DNA of 64,000 nucleotides from positions 992,001-1,056,000 of the forward strand of contig JAMWFC010000115.1 in the NCBI GenBank assembly GCA_027475525.1, read 5' to 3'. The DNA comes from Macrolepiota albuminosa. Taxonomy: Eukaryota; Basidiomycota; Agaricomycetes; Agaricales; Agaricaceae. Positions 9,858-21,135 of the stretch are shown piece after piece (position 1 is the stretch's first letter; each line of letters starts with the position of its first letter). The notes under the pieces were generated by a model. The model ran no database searches. It was not told where the DNA came from and saw only the letters and a program-made list of their open reading frames with translations. The translations under genes and the position numbers were made by a program.

Positions 9858-12266
9858 TTGACGGCTGCTTACGCCCACCAGCAAAACAGGAAAGCGGAAA
9901 GATATATTCAGACTCTAGAAGACACCGCTCAGATGCTTATGGCAGAGGCTGGACTTCCTATATCTTTTCTTGGCGATGCCATTTTGACGGCACAATATCT
10001 ATGTAATCGATTACCAACAACAACCTTGCCAGACTTAATGACTCCTTTTGAGATCATTGAAGGCCACAAGCCTGATCTCTCGCATCTTCGAGTCTGGAGT
10101 TGCCAGTGTTTTGTCCTCTATCCCAAAGAGACGCATTGGAAAGGTAATACCCGTCGTTTTGAGGCCATATTTGTTGGGTATGAAGAAGGACGCATAGGTT
10201 GGCGCGTTCGTGACATGAATGGTCGCTATTTCTTTTCTCAGGACATTGTGTTCAATGAAAACGTCCATGGCAAACTACAGCCAAACACATCTCTTCCCGT
10301 CGACTTGCCTTCTTCTACAACGTCAACGGATTCTCAACATTCTTCTTCTAACACTCAGACCAATCGCCTGTCTCCGAATTTGCCTGAAAAAACCCCTACA
10401 GTAAATGGATTAGTCGACTTAAACCCTCATACTTGGCTTTCAGATCCACCTCCTTGGCCTCGTCAAAAGATCATGATGACGGATGCGGGTCAAGCCTTTT
10501 TCAATGATATGCATAAGAAGAATGAGCGTTTAGTGAAACTTCGCACAGATCGGCAAGCACGGTTATCTCCTCATCAAGGTCTATCCACCATTATAGATCT
10601 TGATGCTTTCCACGACACTGCAGATTTCTCGATACCTCTCGTAGACATCACATGTTTTGAATCACTTGCTATGAACGAGTACAAAGTATACGCAATCTTT
10701 GGCACCAATACCCCGAAGTTCAAGCCTAGCAAACCTTTCAATCTCGATAAGGCACCAGAGAATTATTTCGAAGCAACGCATCAATTGGACGCTGAGGTCT
10801 GGCAAGCAGCAATGGAGCGTGAAGTTGACAGTCTACGACAACTACAAGTCTTTATGCCTGCGGATTTACCCCCTAATTGTAAAGCTATTGGAGTTTGTTG
10901 GGTCTATGCCCACAAGTTCAATCCTGACGGGTTGATAATTCGAGGAATGGAGAAGGCACATCTTGTAGCCCAAGGTTTTAGTCAACGGCCCGAAGATTAC
11001 GGAACAACTTACGCACCAGTAGCAAAAATGACGAGCATCCAAATAGTCTTGGCATATGCTGTGATGTACGACTTAGAGCTCTTTATTTTCAATGTGAAGA
11101 CAGCATTTCTTAATGCTCCTCTATCACAAGAAATCTATTGCAAGCAGATACCTGGTTTTCCAAATACAGATCCGACGAAAGTGAATCGAGTTCTTCGTGC
11201 CCTTTATGGTCTGAAGCAGGCTTCGCACAAGTGGTATGAAGTCATTAAGGATGAACTCAAATCATATGGTCTCACCAGGTGCGGTGTTGACCATGCAGTC
11301 TTTCACGGTTGTTTTTCCACACCTCCAGATAAATCTATCTCTTTACCCAATAATAGACAAGAATTGTTCATCATCATTTGTCTACATGTCGATGATGGTC
11401 TTAATGCAACCAATTCAAAAGCACTTTACGATTGGATCATTAATCGTATGAGGAAAAGGTTCGAGGTTAAGGATTCTGGAACGACAGATTTATATCTTGG
11501 GATTCGCATCAATCATGACCGATCACAAAGAAAACTTTGGTTATCACAACGAGGATACATACTCGATCTTCTGATGACTTATCATCTACTCAAAGCGGCA
11601 CCCTTATCGCTTCCGATTGCAGGAAAGATTGAAGACTTATCCGATCCTCCTCCAAATGTGTTGCCAGAGATAGCTGATGAAGACGTAAAGTCCCATTATC
11701 AACGACTTGTTGGTTCCATTTTATACCTCAGCCTATGTACCCGACCAGACCTCACATTCACTGCCATGTCCCTAGGGCAACATAATTCAAATCCCTCGCA
11801 AAAGCACTTGTTGGCCGCAAAACGAGTTTTACGCTACCTCTCTGGTACACGAAACTATGCGATTGAGTATAATTTCTCGAGAACACTTCCAAATCCTCCA
11901 GTTCGGATGATACTTCCAACGGATTGTGGTACAGTCAATGCGGACTGGGCTTCTGACTCTACAGATCGTTGCAGTGTCTCAGGTTACGCTTTTTTCATTT
12001 TTTCCAGTCTGGTATCATGGTCGTCAGTCAAGCAACGGACTGTAGCACTTTCTTCAACAGAAGCTGAGTACATGGTGATCGCACATGCTATGCGAGAGGC
12101 TCTGGCCATCCAATACTTCATGACATCCTTAGATCTTCCTATACTTCATCCTTTTCCAATTTTCTGCAACAACAAGAGTGCTCTCAATATTGCGAATTCG
12201 GACTCGACAAGTACACGGTTCAAACACATAGACATTCGATACCATTTCATTCGTCAACATCTTTGA
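9858..12266 (+). CDS. Copia integrase end, reverse transcriptase and RNase H
   Basis: An 802-codon ORF. It begins inside the integrase catalytic core (QQNRKAERYIQTLED retains the third acidic residue). The RT runs from about 10790 (EVDSLRQLQVF) with its active site at CLHVDDGL (about 11383); the usual first residue of the YVDD box is His here. RNase H is recognisable by VNADWASDSTDRCSVSGY (about 11936) and ALSSTEAEYM (about 12047). The TGA at 12264 probably truncates the natural end, because the frame continues with typical copia C-terminal residues (KPLGKDLHYKFV) to about 12390. There is no own start in the family sense: this is a piece of a polyprotein. Confidence 0.88.
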   Translation: MTAAYAHQQNRKAERYIQTLEDTAQMLMAEAGLPISFLGDAILTAQYLCNRLPTTTLPDLMTPFEIIEGHKPDLSHLRVWSCQCFVLYPKETHWKGNTRRFEAIFVGYEEGRIGWRVRDMNGRYFFSQDIVFNENVHGKLQPNTSLPVDLPSSTTSTDSQHSSSNTQTNRLSPNLPEKTPTVNGLVDLNPHTWLSDPPPWPRQKIMMTDAGQAFFNDMHKKNERLVKLRTDRQARLSPHQGLSTIIDLDAFHDTADFSIPLVDITCFESLAMNEYKVYAIFGTNTPKFKPSKPFNLDKAPENYFEATHQLDAEVWQAAMEREVDSLRQLQVFMPADLPPNCKAIGVCWVYAHKFNPDGLIIRGMEKAHLVAQGFSQRPEDYGTTYAPVAKMTSIQIVLAYAVMYDLELFIFNVKTAFLNAPLSQEIYCKQIPGFPNTDPTKVNRVLRALYGLKQASHKWYEVIKDELKSYGLTRCGVDHAVFHGCFSTPPDKSISLPNNRQELFIIICLHVDDGLNATNSKALYDWIINRMRKRFEVKDSGTTDLYLGIRINHDRSQRKLWLSQRGYILDLLMTYHLLKAAPLSLPIAGKIEDLSDPPPNVLPEIADEDVKSHYQRLVGSILYLSLCTRPDLTFTAMSLGQHNSNPSQKHLLAAKRVLRYLSGTRNYAIEYNFSRTLPNPPVRMILPTDCGTVNADWASDSTDRCSVSGYAFFIFSSLVSWSSVKQRTVALSSTEAEYMVIAHAMREALAIQYFMTSLDLPILHPFPIFCNNKSALNIANSDSTSTRFKHIDIRYHFIRQHL

Positions 12267-12459
12267 AGTGGATCATTTGCTTTGTCATGGATTCCAACTT
12301 CTGAGATGATTGCAGACATTCTCATGAAACCATTGGGAAAGGATCTTCATTACAAGTTTGTGAAGGCCTTGGGTATTGTATCTTTACCTTAAAAATTCCT
12401 TTATTTTTCCTATTCTATTTTCCTATCTCATTCATTGCCCACTTTGTCACTGATGGGGT

Positions 12460-12768
12460 TGTTTTAGACGGACATATGATATTAGGTCAGTGAGACTACG
12501 TGGTCACATGATTTGGGGTTTATAGACATAATTGCACGACTCTATATCCTCAGTTGTTATTGTCATTAAGACGATTCTCTGAGGATGTAAGTCTTTAGTT
12601 ATATCATTTGAAATCCTCTTCTAATCGTACATTATTGGACAGTACTTCGACTGTCTCATAGGTATGATCAATACAGTTGTTATTGTCATTAAGACAATTC
12701 TCTGAGGATTACTTTGACTGTCTCATAGCACTTCGACTGTCTTATAGATTCTTAGAACTGGTTTCACA
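12460..12768 (+). repeat. 3' LTR of the copia element
   Basis: Begins TGTTTTAGACGG after the purine-rich tgatgggg and ends GTTTCACA. The target duplication GGCTT follows. Confidence 0.93.
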
Positions 12769-12772
12769 GGCT

Positions 12773-13600
12773 TGTCAGGGGACTTCCTTCTCTGGCACTC
12801 TCTGGCCTCTTTGGAAACTCCTCAGCACTCCTGGAGTTTCTCTGGGCCCTTCCAGAGGCTTCCAGAGCCCCTCTGACTAGTTCCAGGATCAGTTTTATGT
12901 ACTGTACAGTTGTTCCCATGCTGCTGCCATTGCACTGATGCGCTGCACTCCAGCAGAGAGATCCTTAGACTTATTCTCTTTGGATTTCCCTTTGCCAGGT
13001 GATTAGTTATGCTTTTCATTGTTGTAGTACTGTCCTAATATACTTCAGATTTCCCACTACTAGTTGTGTGATTAGCTGCAACCTCTGGAGGCTATGGCTC
13101 AGTCACACAGCTGGCAGAGGGAGATCCAAAGTATATTAGAGTATATGCTAACAATATCATAATAACTACTCACCTGGCAGAGGGAGATCCAAAGAGAACA
13201 AGTCTAGAGATTCCCTATGCCAGGTTGGATGCTTCTGGGGCCTCTGAAGCATGTGAAACAACTGTACAGTACAACAAAACCTTAAAAACTCGAAAATTGA
13301 CTAACCAAACAACTATGCAAACAATGCAGGAAAACTCTGGACTTTGGAAGTCAGAAAAGCAAACTCCAGCTTATATAAGCAGTCTGGAAGCGGTGCTGAA
13401 GGGCCCACACTTGTCTGAATGATAGCTAAAGAACCAGAGCACCTCAAAGGCTGAGAATAGTACTAACAAATAGTGTTAAGAGAATAGAAACAGCAAAATG
13501 AGAGAATAATAGAAGAAATAAGGAAATGAATGAAAGGAGAGTGAAGGAATAAGGAGTGAAAGAAGGAAGAAATGAGGAAGAAATGAGCAGTCCCCTGACA
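12773..13600 (+). mobile_element. LTR-like sequence with inverted ends TGTCAGGGGAC / GTCCCCTGACA
   Basis: The 828-bp interval has an 11-bp perfect terminal inverted repeat of the TG..CA type and a TATA-like cttatataagca at about 13371. The first part matches the minus-oriented remnant at 5267-5567. Internally, agacttattctctttggat (about 12968) and a variant on the other strand (about 13180-13205) form an inverted repeat. No target duplication is visible, so it may be one LTR of a broken element or a composite. Confidence 0.5.
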
Positions 13601-13644
13601 GATTCTTCTGCAACCCTCAGGAGCTCTGCCAGCTCCATGCACTG

Positions 13645-14538
13645 GTGAACAACCAGTTTACACCAATTTATCAGCGCCAAGCAGGATACCTCCTGCTCAA
13701 CAAGTTCAAACAGGTGACTCTCAATTGTCACTCTACTGTCCAGAACAGGACAATGTCCCAACTACTTGGCAAAGTCCAGTGCAGAACAATTGCAGTACTC
13801 TTTGTGAGTGCCAAGGAGCAGGAGAAAGTCCTGTGTATGATTGTTTCTTCATGGATTTATTACTGCAGGAGGCTGGCCTTCATAGGCCTGACTCTCCTTG
13901 ACTCAAAGCAGCCATTTGCTTTGGATTACCTGGGCTCCTACACTCTCTTATATGGGCATCCTAGAATGCCCAACATGTGGACTGGTCTGGCCATGAATGG
14001 CACCATGTGCATTCATTGGAACAGCCTATTCAGGTTTGCACTTGTACATGCTATTTGTGCCAGCTGCCTCTCTAAGTTTACAGTGCATAGGCACTTGGCC
14101 TACGTATTTGCATGGCCCAGCCTCTACAAAGAGGCCATCACTGACTATGAGGCAGTTATGGAGCAGCCATTTATGCCTCTTCAATTCCAAGACCCGACCT
14201 TTGAGGCTTGGGCTATCAACATCCCAGAGGCATCTTCCTCCATTTTCACTACTTTGGATGCACTATGCATCCTTATTCACAATCAAATTCCAGTTAGCTG
14301 GGCTGACCATGTGTATACCTATGGAATCACATTTTTGGCCCATATATTCTTTGCTGACCACCAGCTTCAACAGGAAGCCACTATAATTGACAATGAGAGG
14401 CTCCAATGCCTCGATCATTACAGGACCCCCCAGTCCATTGCTGAGTGGGATGGGTGGTGTGAGGCCACTATTAGCAATTGTCAATGCCTACTGCTACAGC
14501 AGCAGGATAATTGTCATGTCTTCAATGATGCATTCTAA
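13645..14538 (+). CDS. Hypothetical protein, 297 aa, unrecognised
   Basis: One uninterrupted frame in repeat-rich surroundings. The product is rich in aromatic residues and Cys (for example WTGLAMNGTMCIHWNSL and CLLLQQQDNCHVFNDAF) and has several hydrophobic patches but no clear signal peptide. I do not recognise a domain. It starts just after an LTR-like sequence whose end is at 13600, so it may be a fragment of an element-borne gene (for example a Gag-like or accessory protein). Base composition is similar to the neighbouring repeats. The stop is at 14536-14538. Confidence 0.4.
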   Translation: MNNQFTPIYQRQAGYLLLNKFKQVTLNCHSTVQNRTMSQLLGKVQCRTIAVLFVSAKEQEKVLCMIVSSWIYYCRRLAFIGLTLLDSKQPFALDYLGSYTLLYGHPRMPNMWTGLAMNGTMCIHWNSLFRFALVHAICASCLSKFTVHRHLAYVFAWPSLYKEAITDYEAVMEQPFMPLQFQDPTFEAWAINIPEASSSIFTTLDALCILIHNQIPVSWADHVYTYGITFLAHIFFADHQLQQEATIIDNERLQCLDHYRTPQSIAEWDGWCEATISNCQCLLLQQQDNCHVFNDAF

Positions 14539-14890
14539 AATGGAATGTACCTCTTAATTGGGCAAAATATTCTTGCCCATGACATTTGGACACATTACTA
14601 CTTGTCTGATGATGGGGCTCTTCCTGAGCCCAAAAAACCAATAATTGGTCAAACTTTTGACCTCACTACAGGACTTTGATGACTCTCTGCCTCGGGCAGG
14701 GCCATCAGGCACTTTACATGAACCCACACCCTGATCTCCTCGACTATGACATGGACGATGTGATGGCCAATTTATTCCAGGCTCCCAGGAACTCTCATAT
14801 AGCCCCCATTCCTGACTTATTGATGGCCTGACTATTGTGGTGCTTTGAGACCATAATTCAGTCTGATTGGGGGGTGTGTAGCATAGTGCA

Positions 14891-14912
14891 CTATGTGGCC
14901 ATGGCCACATAG
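14891..14912. repeat. 22-bp perfect palindrome
   Basis: The sequence ctatgtggcc followed by atggccacatag reads the same on both strands. It could form a hairpin. Confidence 0.85.
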
Positions 14913-14929
14913 CTTTTAGTTAGTAGAAT

Positions 14930-15210
14930 TAGATAAAATAATATTATATTTATTATAATATAATTTTATTTATATTATTATAAATACATACCTACATACT
15001 GCTTATTAAGCAGCTTATTTTTGTTTTACACTACATAGTCAATAGACCAGTCTGGTCTGATTTTGTATTGTGTGAACTTAAGCTCTCACAAAACCTGTAA
15101 CTTTATTACAGCAATAGATCCTAGCTGGAAGATTCAAAAAATGTAACAGAGGTTGATATGTACTTGTATATATAAAATAATGTAAATATATTATATTATA
15201 ATATAGTAAC
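14930..15210. other. Very AT-rich segment between two palindromes
   Basis: Long runs of ttatattataat-type sequence make up about 280 bp. There is no coding capacity. Confidence 0.6.
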
Positions 15211-15214
15211 TAAT

Positions 15215-15239
15215 GCTATATGGACCAGGTCCACATAGC
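15215..15239. repeat. 25-bp near-perfect palindrome
   Basis: The arms gctatatggacc and ggtccacatagc around a central A have one mismatch. The core resembles the palindrome at 14891 (ctatgtgg/ccacatag). Confidence 0.8.
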
Positions 15240-16494
15240 ATACTCCACTACACTTCTGCAGTTGATAAAGCAGAAAATGGACCCATGTTAGTGGACCTGG
15301 GTATACATTGAGAAATCGAGAAGCAAAGAGGGCTGATTTGCCTACCCAGATCTATAGGGCCTGACAAAAGTGAAAGTTGGTTTGGAGAGGCATTTTCATG
15401 CACACAACAAGAGCCCATAATCTTCTGCAAGAGAAATACTTGTGGCACTAACTTAGGTATCTGCAGGCAAGACAGTATGGCCTCTGAGCACTGAGCAAAA
15501 CCCTTGGATGATGTGTTGCCTCCTTGAAGAGGCCTTGTCTTTCTGAAGAATCAACATATTCAATGTGTAATAGAGTGATGAGGTTCAAGGCAAGATAGAC
15601 AAAGGTAGAATGCAGTTACCACAAGTACAGGTGGAGCCAGCTTAATGCAGAAGCTAAATATGTCAAGATGTTGCCAGTCAAAAGTAAACAGACAGCCTTT
15701 GGCCAAGTGACCATAAAAGAATGAAGGGGCTGGGCTGTGTCCAGTAACTGCATGTGCACAGGTTTTCAGAGGATCCAATGGTGATACCAACTACTTCTTC
15801 CCATGTCACTTCACATCATTGATGCTTCAGATCTCATTTGCTCCCTCTCCTTCCATACATCTATATTTACACAGACCAAGAATCTGATGACAGCCATATA
15901 ACCAATATCACTGGGTACAGGAAATAACATTCTTTTGCAAAATAATGTAAAAACATGGTAAAAATAATCCAATTAATTCCAGAATTTTATTTGAATATTT
16001 CTGTTAAAATTATAGAAAAAATATTTCAACTGAACTTAAAAGAATAAGAGACAAAATTGCCACAGGAGGCTTGCTCTGGTTCTTAGGCTTAAGAATGACC
16101 AATGTAGTCCTTTCCAATGCATTTGAGAGCATTAAACCAAGTGCCATTCAAAATCTGGTTACAATATTTTTCTTTATAGTTTTGACAGAAATATTTAAAT
16201 TAAATTTTGAAGTTAATTGCATTATTTTTATTGTATTTTTACATTGTTTTGGCAAAGAATATCATTCCCTGCACTCAATGTATTGTGACAATGGTTCTGA
16301 TGTGCTGTGCAAAATGCAACTTTATTCTTGTCTTGTACCTTGCATAACAGATGCTAAGAAGTGCACAAGCCCCTTAAATTCCAAATGGTGTTCTCACCGT
16401 CCATATTCGTTTATCACACCTTCCTGTATCACTTCCTCGGTCTCTTGCAGATCCTTTGAGCAGTAGAACAATCTTTGTAGTCTGTTCCTGGATG
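15240..16494. other. Intergenic, no gene recognised
   Basis: Only short ORFs without recognisable domains. It ends at the target-site duplication of the hAT element. Confidence 0.5.
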
Positions 16495-16519
16495 GTCGCA
16501 TATAGCGCTGGGTTGAAAA
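16495..16519 (+). repeat. hAT left target duplication and terminal inverted repeat
   Basis: TSD gtcgcata followed by TIR tagcgctgggttgaaaa. Confidence 0.85.
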
Positions 16520-19167
16520 CTCCGATGTTAAAAACAATGTTATTTTTCACATGTTTTTCACATGTTTTTAACATTTCTCACTTACAAGTCCTGAAAACAT
16601 CATGTGATTAATGTGAAAAATCTGAGACCTTAGAATATCATAAAATACATACTATTCTGGCACTCTCTGGGCTTTCTGGGCCTGTTGTATCATGCTCTCT
16701 CCAGATTCAAGGCAGAAGTTTCTCGATGCTCATTATGATTTCATCAATACAGGTTCAGCAGAACTCATTGATCTTCTCAGACTTGTCAAAGACACAATCA
16801 AGGAGTCAAACAGCTTGGAAAGGAAAGACTGGACCAACCATATGGGCAAGCTGTGTGAGGTTTGGGAACGTTGTAATAATGGACAAACTGCTGAATGGCC
16901 TTATATAAGTTGTTTGGCAGTGTGGGTCCATAATCGCAATATTAAATTAATGTGGCCCATGTTTAACAGCCACCATTATCTGACAAGGAATTAAAAGAAC
17001 TGCCTCCATCAGTGCCTACTCTAACACAGAAGCTCACAGGACATGTGTTATGTGATGAAATGTGCAAGGAGAGAAAGGCACAATTAGAAGGTATAAATGG
17101 TGTTGGACCAGCACGTTGATCTGCAGGAAAGACCATGGGCTGCAGTCGTATCAATATTCTTGATGATCTGGTGCTAGAATTCAAGGAGAAAAATTCTAAT
17201 GGCAGAGATACAATAGTGGTTTATTGTGTTGCCTGTGATAGATGGACTGTTGGAAGGGACTCAAAGAGAATTCTTGACCATGCAAGATTGAAATGTCAGG
17301 TATATCATTCAGGATAGTGCTCTTTGAATGTATTACTAATTAATTTCATTTAGATTCTATGAGAACAATGGCCAATGCTCTATAAGCATACTCAAGATGA
17401 ATTGGCTTCAAAATCCAATAGTTTTTCTCTTGAAAATGGCTATCAAAATCATTTATTGCCAGTTCAGAAGATAAAAGAAGATTCTACAGAACAGCGAAAG
17501 GGGACAATACTTAAGCACTTCAACATGACAAAAGTCAGTGTCATGCAGCAGGCACATATTGATCTTCTTCTTTTTGAATTCTTTATTTGCTGTGCGATTC
17601 TATTTTCTGTACTTGATAGTACATTTTTTCATGATCTCTTGACTGCACTTGCCAAGAATTATGTTGTTGCAGATTGATCGGCTTTTTTTACAAGGCATAT
17701 TGCACAAGTAACAGCTGCATTTGCTATAAAGCTTGCTGAATTCTTACAGGAAAAGCAGTATCTTACTCTTTCACTTGATGAATGGAGTACTCATGCCAAG
17801 AATGAAATATATACCTTTCACACAACAACATCAAAGCATCATTCTTTTTTCATGGAGGGTCATGTATTTAAGGGTGTTTCGGTTACTGGAAAGGCATTAT
17901 GGATTGTTATTAATAGGGTAAGAGCTATTTTTAATGATAAATAATAGAAATACTAAATTTTGACTGTTAGATTTTGAATACCCATGATCCAAAACAATAC
18001 TGTGCTATAGCAGGAGACAGTGGATCAAATATTTGACTTTCCAAACAGCTAGTTCATTACACTTATCCATGGATTTTGATTATATATGATCCATGCCACA
18101 ATCTCAATTTCTTTCTCAAGGACATTGGCAAACTCTTTAAATTGGTAAGAGTGAAAATCAGTGTCTTGTTTGCAAAATCTAACAATATAAAATATACTCA
18201 AGCTTCTGTTGATTGTTTCTGGAATCTCAAACTATTTCGGAAAGTCTAACTATGGAACATTTCAGCTTACCACCAAATGTGCCAACCTCAGAATTTCTGA
18301 AGAAATAAAATCTTCTTCCGAAACCCACTTTTTAATATCTTATCTTCAAGAAAAGGCTATCCAACTATGTATGCCTGCAATTCATATGTGTATGAGCAAG
18401 AAGATGTTATTGTTTAATACCAAAGCAGTAAAATTAATGATCCATGAATATAACAACCTTATAACTTCAATTTTCCTAGACTTCAAAATTACAGCCATAT
18501 CTTGATGCATCAGATCCTGCTCACTATAACTTCATGAGTGAGCTTGCCTCTTTTGTTCAACTTCTTGCCCCTGGAGCTAATTCCATTCTATCACTTGAGG
18601 GCCAAGCAATAAATTGTGCTGATGTCTTCTATGCATGGGTATGCATTGCTTGGCATCTTGAAAAGATCCTGGATAATCCAAAATGTGGCTTAACTGGACA
18701 TCATAGCAAAATTATGAAAATTTACAATCATCGCTTTGATCAAATGATGACTGAGTTGTCATTTGAAGTATTTTTATTAGGCTATTGGCTGCATCCATGT
18801 ATGTGCTTATACTTATTGAAAATGATGATTCTTTTGAATAATCTCTAGTTAGTGTTCCACCACAATGGTGGCATTCAGCTTACTATGTCAGTTCTGCAAG
18901 ATGGAAAAACCCTCAACAAAGAGCATTATTCTACTCTCTATAAACAATTCTTACGCTCAGTGCTTCAGATTTTGAAAGGGGGGCAACAAAGACTCAATGC
19001 TGGTGGTAAAGAAGAATGTGCAGCACTTATCAATGAAATGCTCCGATGGGCCTACAATCAAAAACCATTTCACAGTCATTCCTGGGACATTAATACATCA
19101 CCTCTAAGTTATTGGAAGGGCCTCAAAAGAGACTTGAATGCTAGTCAATTAGCAGTATGTTTGTCTT

Positions 19168-19321
19168 ACAACAATATCTGAAATTTTATTGATATGATAT
19201 ATACATAGCGCATCGCAATCAAAATATTCTCTATCTCTCCATCTACAACAATATCTGAAATTTTATTGATATGATATATACATAGCGCATCGCAATCAAA
19301 ATATTCTCTATCTCTCCATCT
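19168..19321. repeat. 2 x 77-bp direct tandem duplication (probable assembly junction)
   Basis: Duplicates the end of an intron and the start of the last exon of the hAT transposase gene. Confidence 0.9.
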
Positions 19322-19796
19322 GAAATATGTGATGAGCGAACAGCCTCACATCTAGGCTGGTTCAATGCAGCTAGGCAAAGCTCCATGTCACCTGAAACTC
19401 TAGTCCAGTGTGCCAAACTCTATGATTTTTATACCAATGGATTCAAGGAAGAAAAGTATAATTATAAAACTCACATTCATGTCCCTGAAATCAAGCAAAC
19501 CAATTTTAACCCCAGCACTACCAATGTTCCACAACAATACTCAGCCCCTTTACTAATGGATCTCCTCAACAATGAAAATATTGCACCGTTAAATCACAAT
19601 GTCGAAGAACTTGAAGCAGGATGGTTTGAAGCAGCAAATCCATATGATCTTGGCGAGATGGAGCGTGCAAATGCAGCAAATCCTGATGAAGAACACATTG
19701 TAAGATGCAACAATAGGTGGAAAATTGTAGACCTGGTCAAACTCAATAGCCCATCACTCGCTGCACTCATCACTCGTCTGGAAGGAGACACCACGG

Positions 19797-20017
19797 TGTA
19801 ATCCCAGGATTACGACCACCTATTATTTACACTAGTTTACAGCGATTGACATTTACATCTGCGTTAGAGCGGGGCGGATCTTATCTTCTTTCTCTGTTAC
19901 ACTCATTATCTCGTTTTCTCTACCTAACGTACGTACGTGCTTACCGCTAGGACAATATAGCGGGGTTCTATCGTTTGGCGGTGTGTGTTGGCTTTAGTGA
20001 GGACTAGATGTCCTACA
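19797..20017 (+). repeat. 5' LTR of gypsy element C
   Basis: The 221-bp sequence is nearly identical to 51698-51918. Confidence 0.95.
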
Positions 20018-20194
20018 CTTTTTTAACGATATCAACCTTGCGAGTGGCGCTTCGGTCAAACGCGAGGTCGACACTGGGCAAGACGTGGAGCCTTGTCCAG
20101 TTACGCCTTGCTTTGGAGAGTGTCACGACCCCTCCCCTCCAGGCCCACCCCGGGACACTCCCGGAACACCCTCCGGGACCCTCCCTCCGACCCT

Positions 20195-20348
20195 ACAGGA
20201 CACGCCCCGCCATCACGACCGCCGACACCGCCATCACGTGCATCAAGGACCGCCATCAGCCGCCACCAGCCACAGGACACGCCCCGCCATCACGACCGCC
20301 GACACCGCCATCACGTGCATCAAGGACCGCCATCAGCCGCCACCAGCC
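20195..20348. repeat. 2 x 77-bp direct tandem duplication in LTR B
   Basis: The second copy is absent from the partner LTR at 45384-46211, which argues that it is not part of the element. Confidence 0.9.
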
Positions 20349-20625
20349 CCAATCAACAATCGGATCATGCGACTCGTTCCGGCTATCGCGCATCACGCAT
20401 CACGGCTCCATCCGCGCCAATTGATCGTGCGCCCCACACGTGCAATCCCGGTATGCAGCCCCTGCCGCTACTCAATAACCCCTGGAACCCATCCCAGACA
20501 TCCCGGAACCCCGAGACCTGGCCCCGTAGTACTTATAGCATAGTTCCCTGTTGTATTCGCCAGTCTTGATATTACATACACTGTTACTTGCTTTACTTGG
20601 ATTGTTGCGTGCCCTCTATTTGACT

Positions 20626-20779
20626 GGTACGCATTGACTGGCACGCTTGACTGGCACGCTTGGATAATCGCGTGCTCTAAGACTGGTATGCACTTCGCGA
20701 CTGGTACGCATTGACTGGCACGCTTGACTGGCACGCTTGGATAATCGCGTGCTCTAAGACTGGTATGCACTTCGCGACT
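20626..20779. repeat. 2 x 77-bp direct tandem duplication in LTR B
   Basis: Only one copy exists in the 3' LTR (about 45885-45965). Confidence 0.9.
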
Positions 20780-20920
20780 TTAACTTACTAACCTGGTCTC
20801 GTCTTAGAACCCCCGGTTCACGACTCGACCCCCACCCGAACTTCCCCGTTACCCATCTACCCAAAACCCCCGGACTAAGTCCCCTCTCCCGGGATTTCCC
20901 TGTCCACGTCTTGAACCCCG

Positions 20921-21074
20921 GAATCCTAGTCCCGGAGTTCCAGACACCCGAGTATCCGTGGGTCAAGTCCGCATTGTAAGGGCGATTGCTTTCCCGGGAA
21001 TCCTAGTCCCGGAGTTCCAGACACCCGAGTATCCGTGGGTCAAGTCCGCATTGTAAGGGCGATTGCTTTCCCGG
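20921..21074. repeat. 2 x 77-bp direct tandem duplication in LTR B
   Basis: Only one copy exists in the 3' LTR (about 46107-46190). Confidence 0.9.
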
Positions 21075-21135
21075 AAAGCCTCCGACTCAGCGGAACCTGA
21101 CATAATATCAAGACTCCCTCCTTACACCGTTCTTG

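Larger units (their letters stand above)
6573..12768 (+). mobile_element. Ty1/copia LTR retrotransposon, full-length but degenerate
   Basis: Paired LTRs of 307 and 309 bp flank gag-pro-int-RT-RNaseH in the copia order. The host duplication GGCTT is exact at 6568-6572 and 12769-12773. LTRs start TGTT and end TTCACA. By eye they differ at about a dozen sites, essentially all transitions, plus a 2-nt indel near the start. Gag, protease and integrase carry several in-frame stops and at least two frame shifts, so the copy is inactive, although an 802-codon ORF covering RT and RNase H remains open. It inserted beside older gypsy debris: skipping the element joins gctgggctt directly to gtcaggggac. 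Confidence 0.95.
20121..21102 (+). repeat. 5' LTR of gypsy element B
   Basis: It is 982 bp as assembled but carries three 77-bp tandem duplications (20195-20348, 20626-20779, 20921-21074). The true length is therefore probably about 750 bp, like its partner. Confidence 0.92.

Noticed and set aside
16692..16994. 100-codon ORF at the left end of the hAT element as a separate gene
   Set aside because: No domain, and it lies within the 5' region of the transposon; not supported as an independent gene.
20121..21102. B LTR much longer than its partner as a real structural variant
   Set aside because: The extra length is three 77-bp duplications absent from the 3' LTR.
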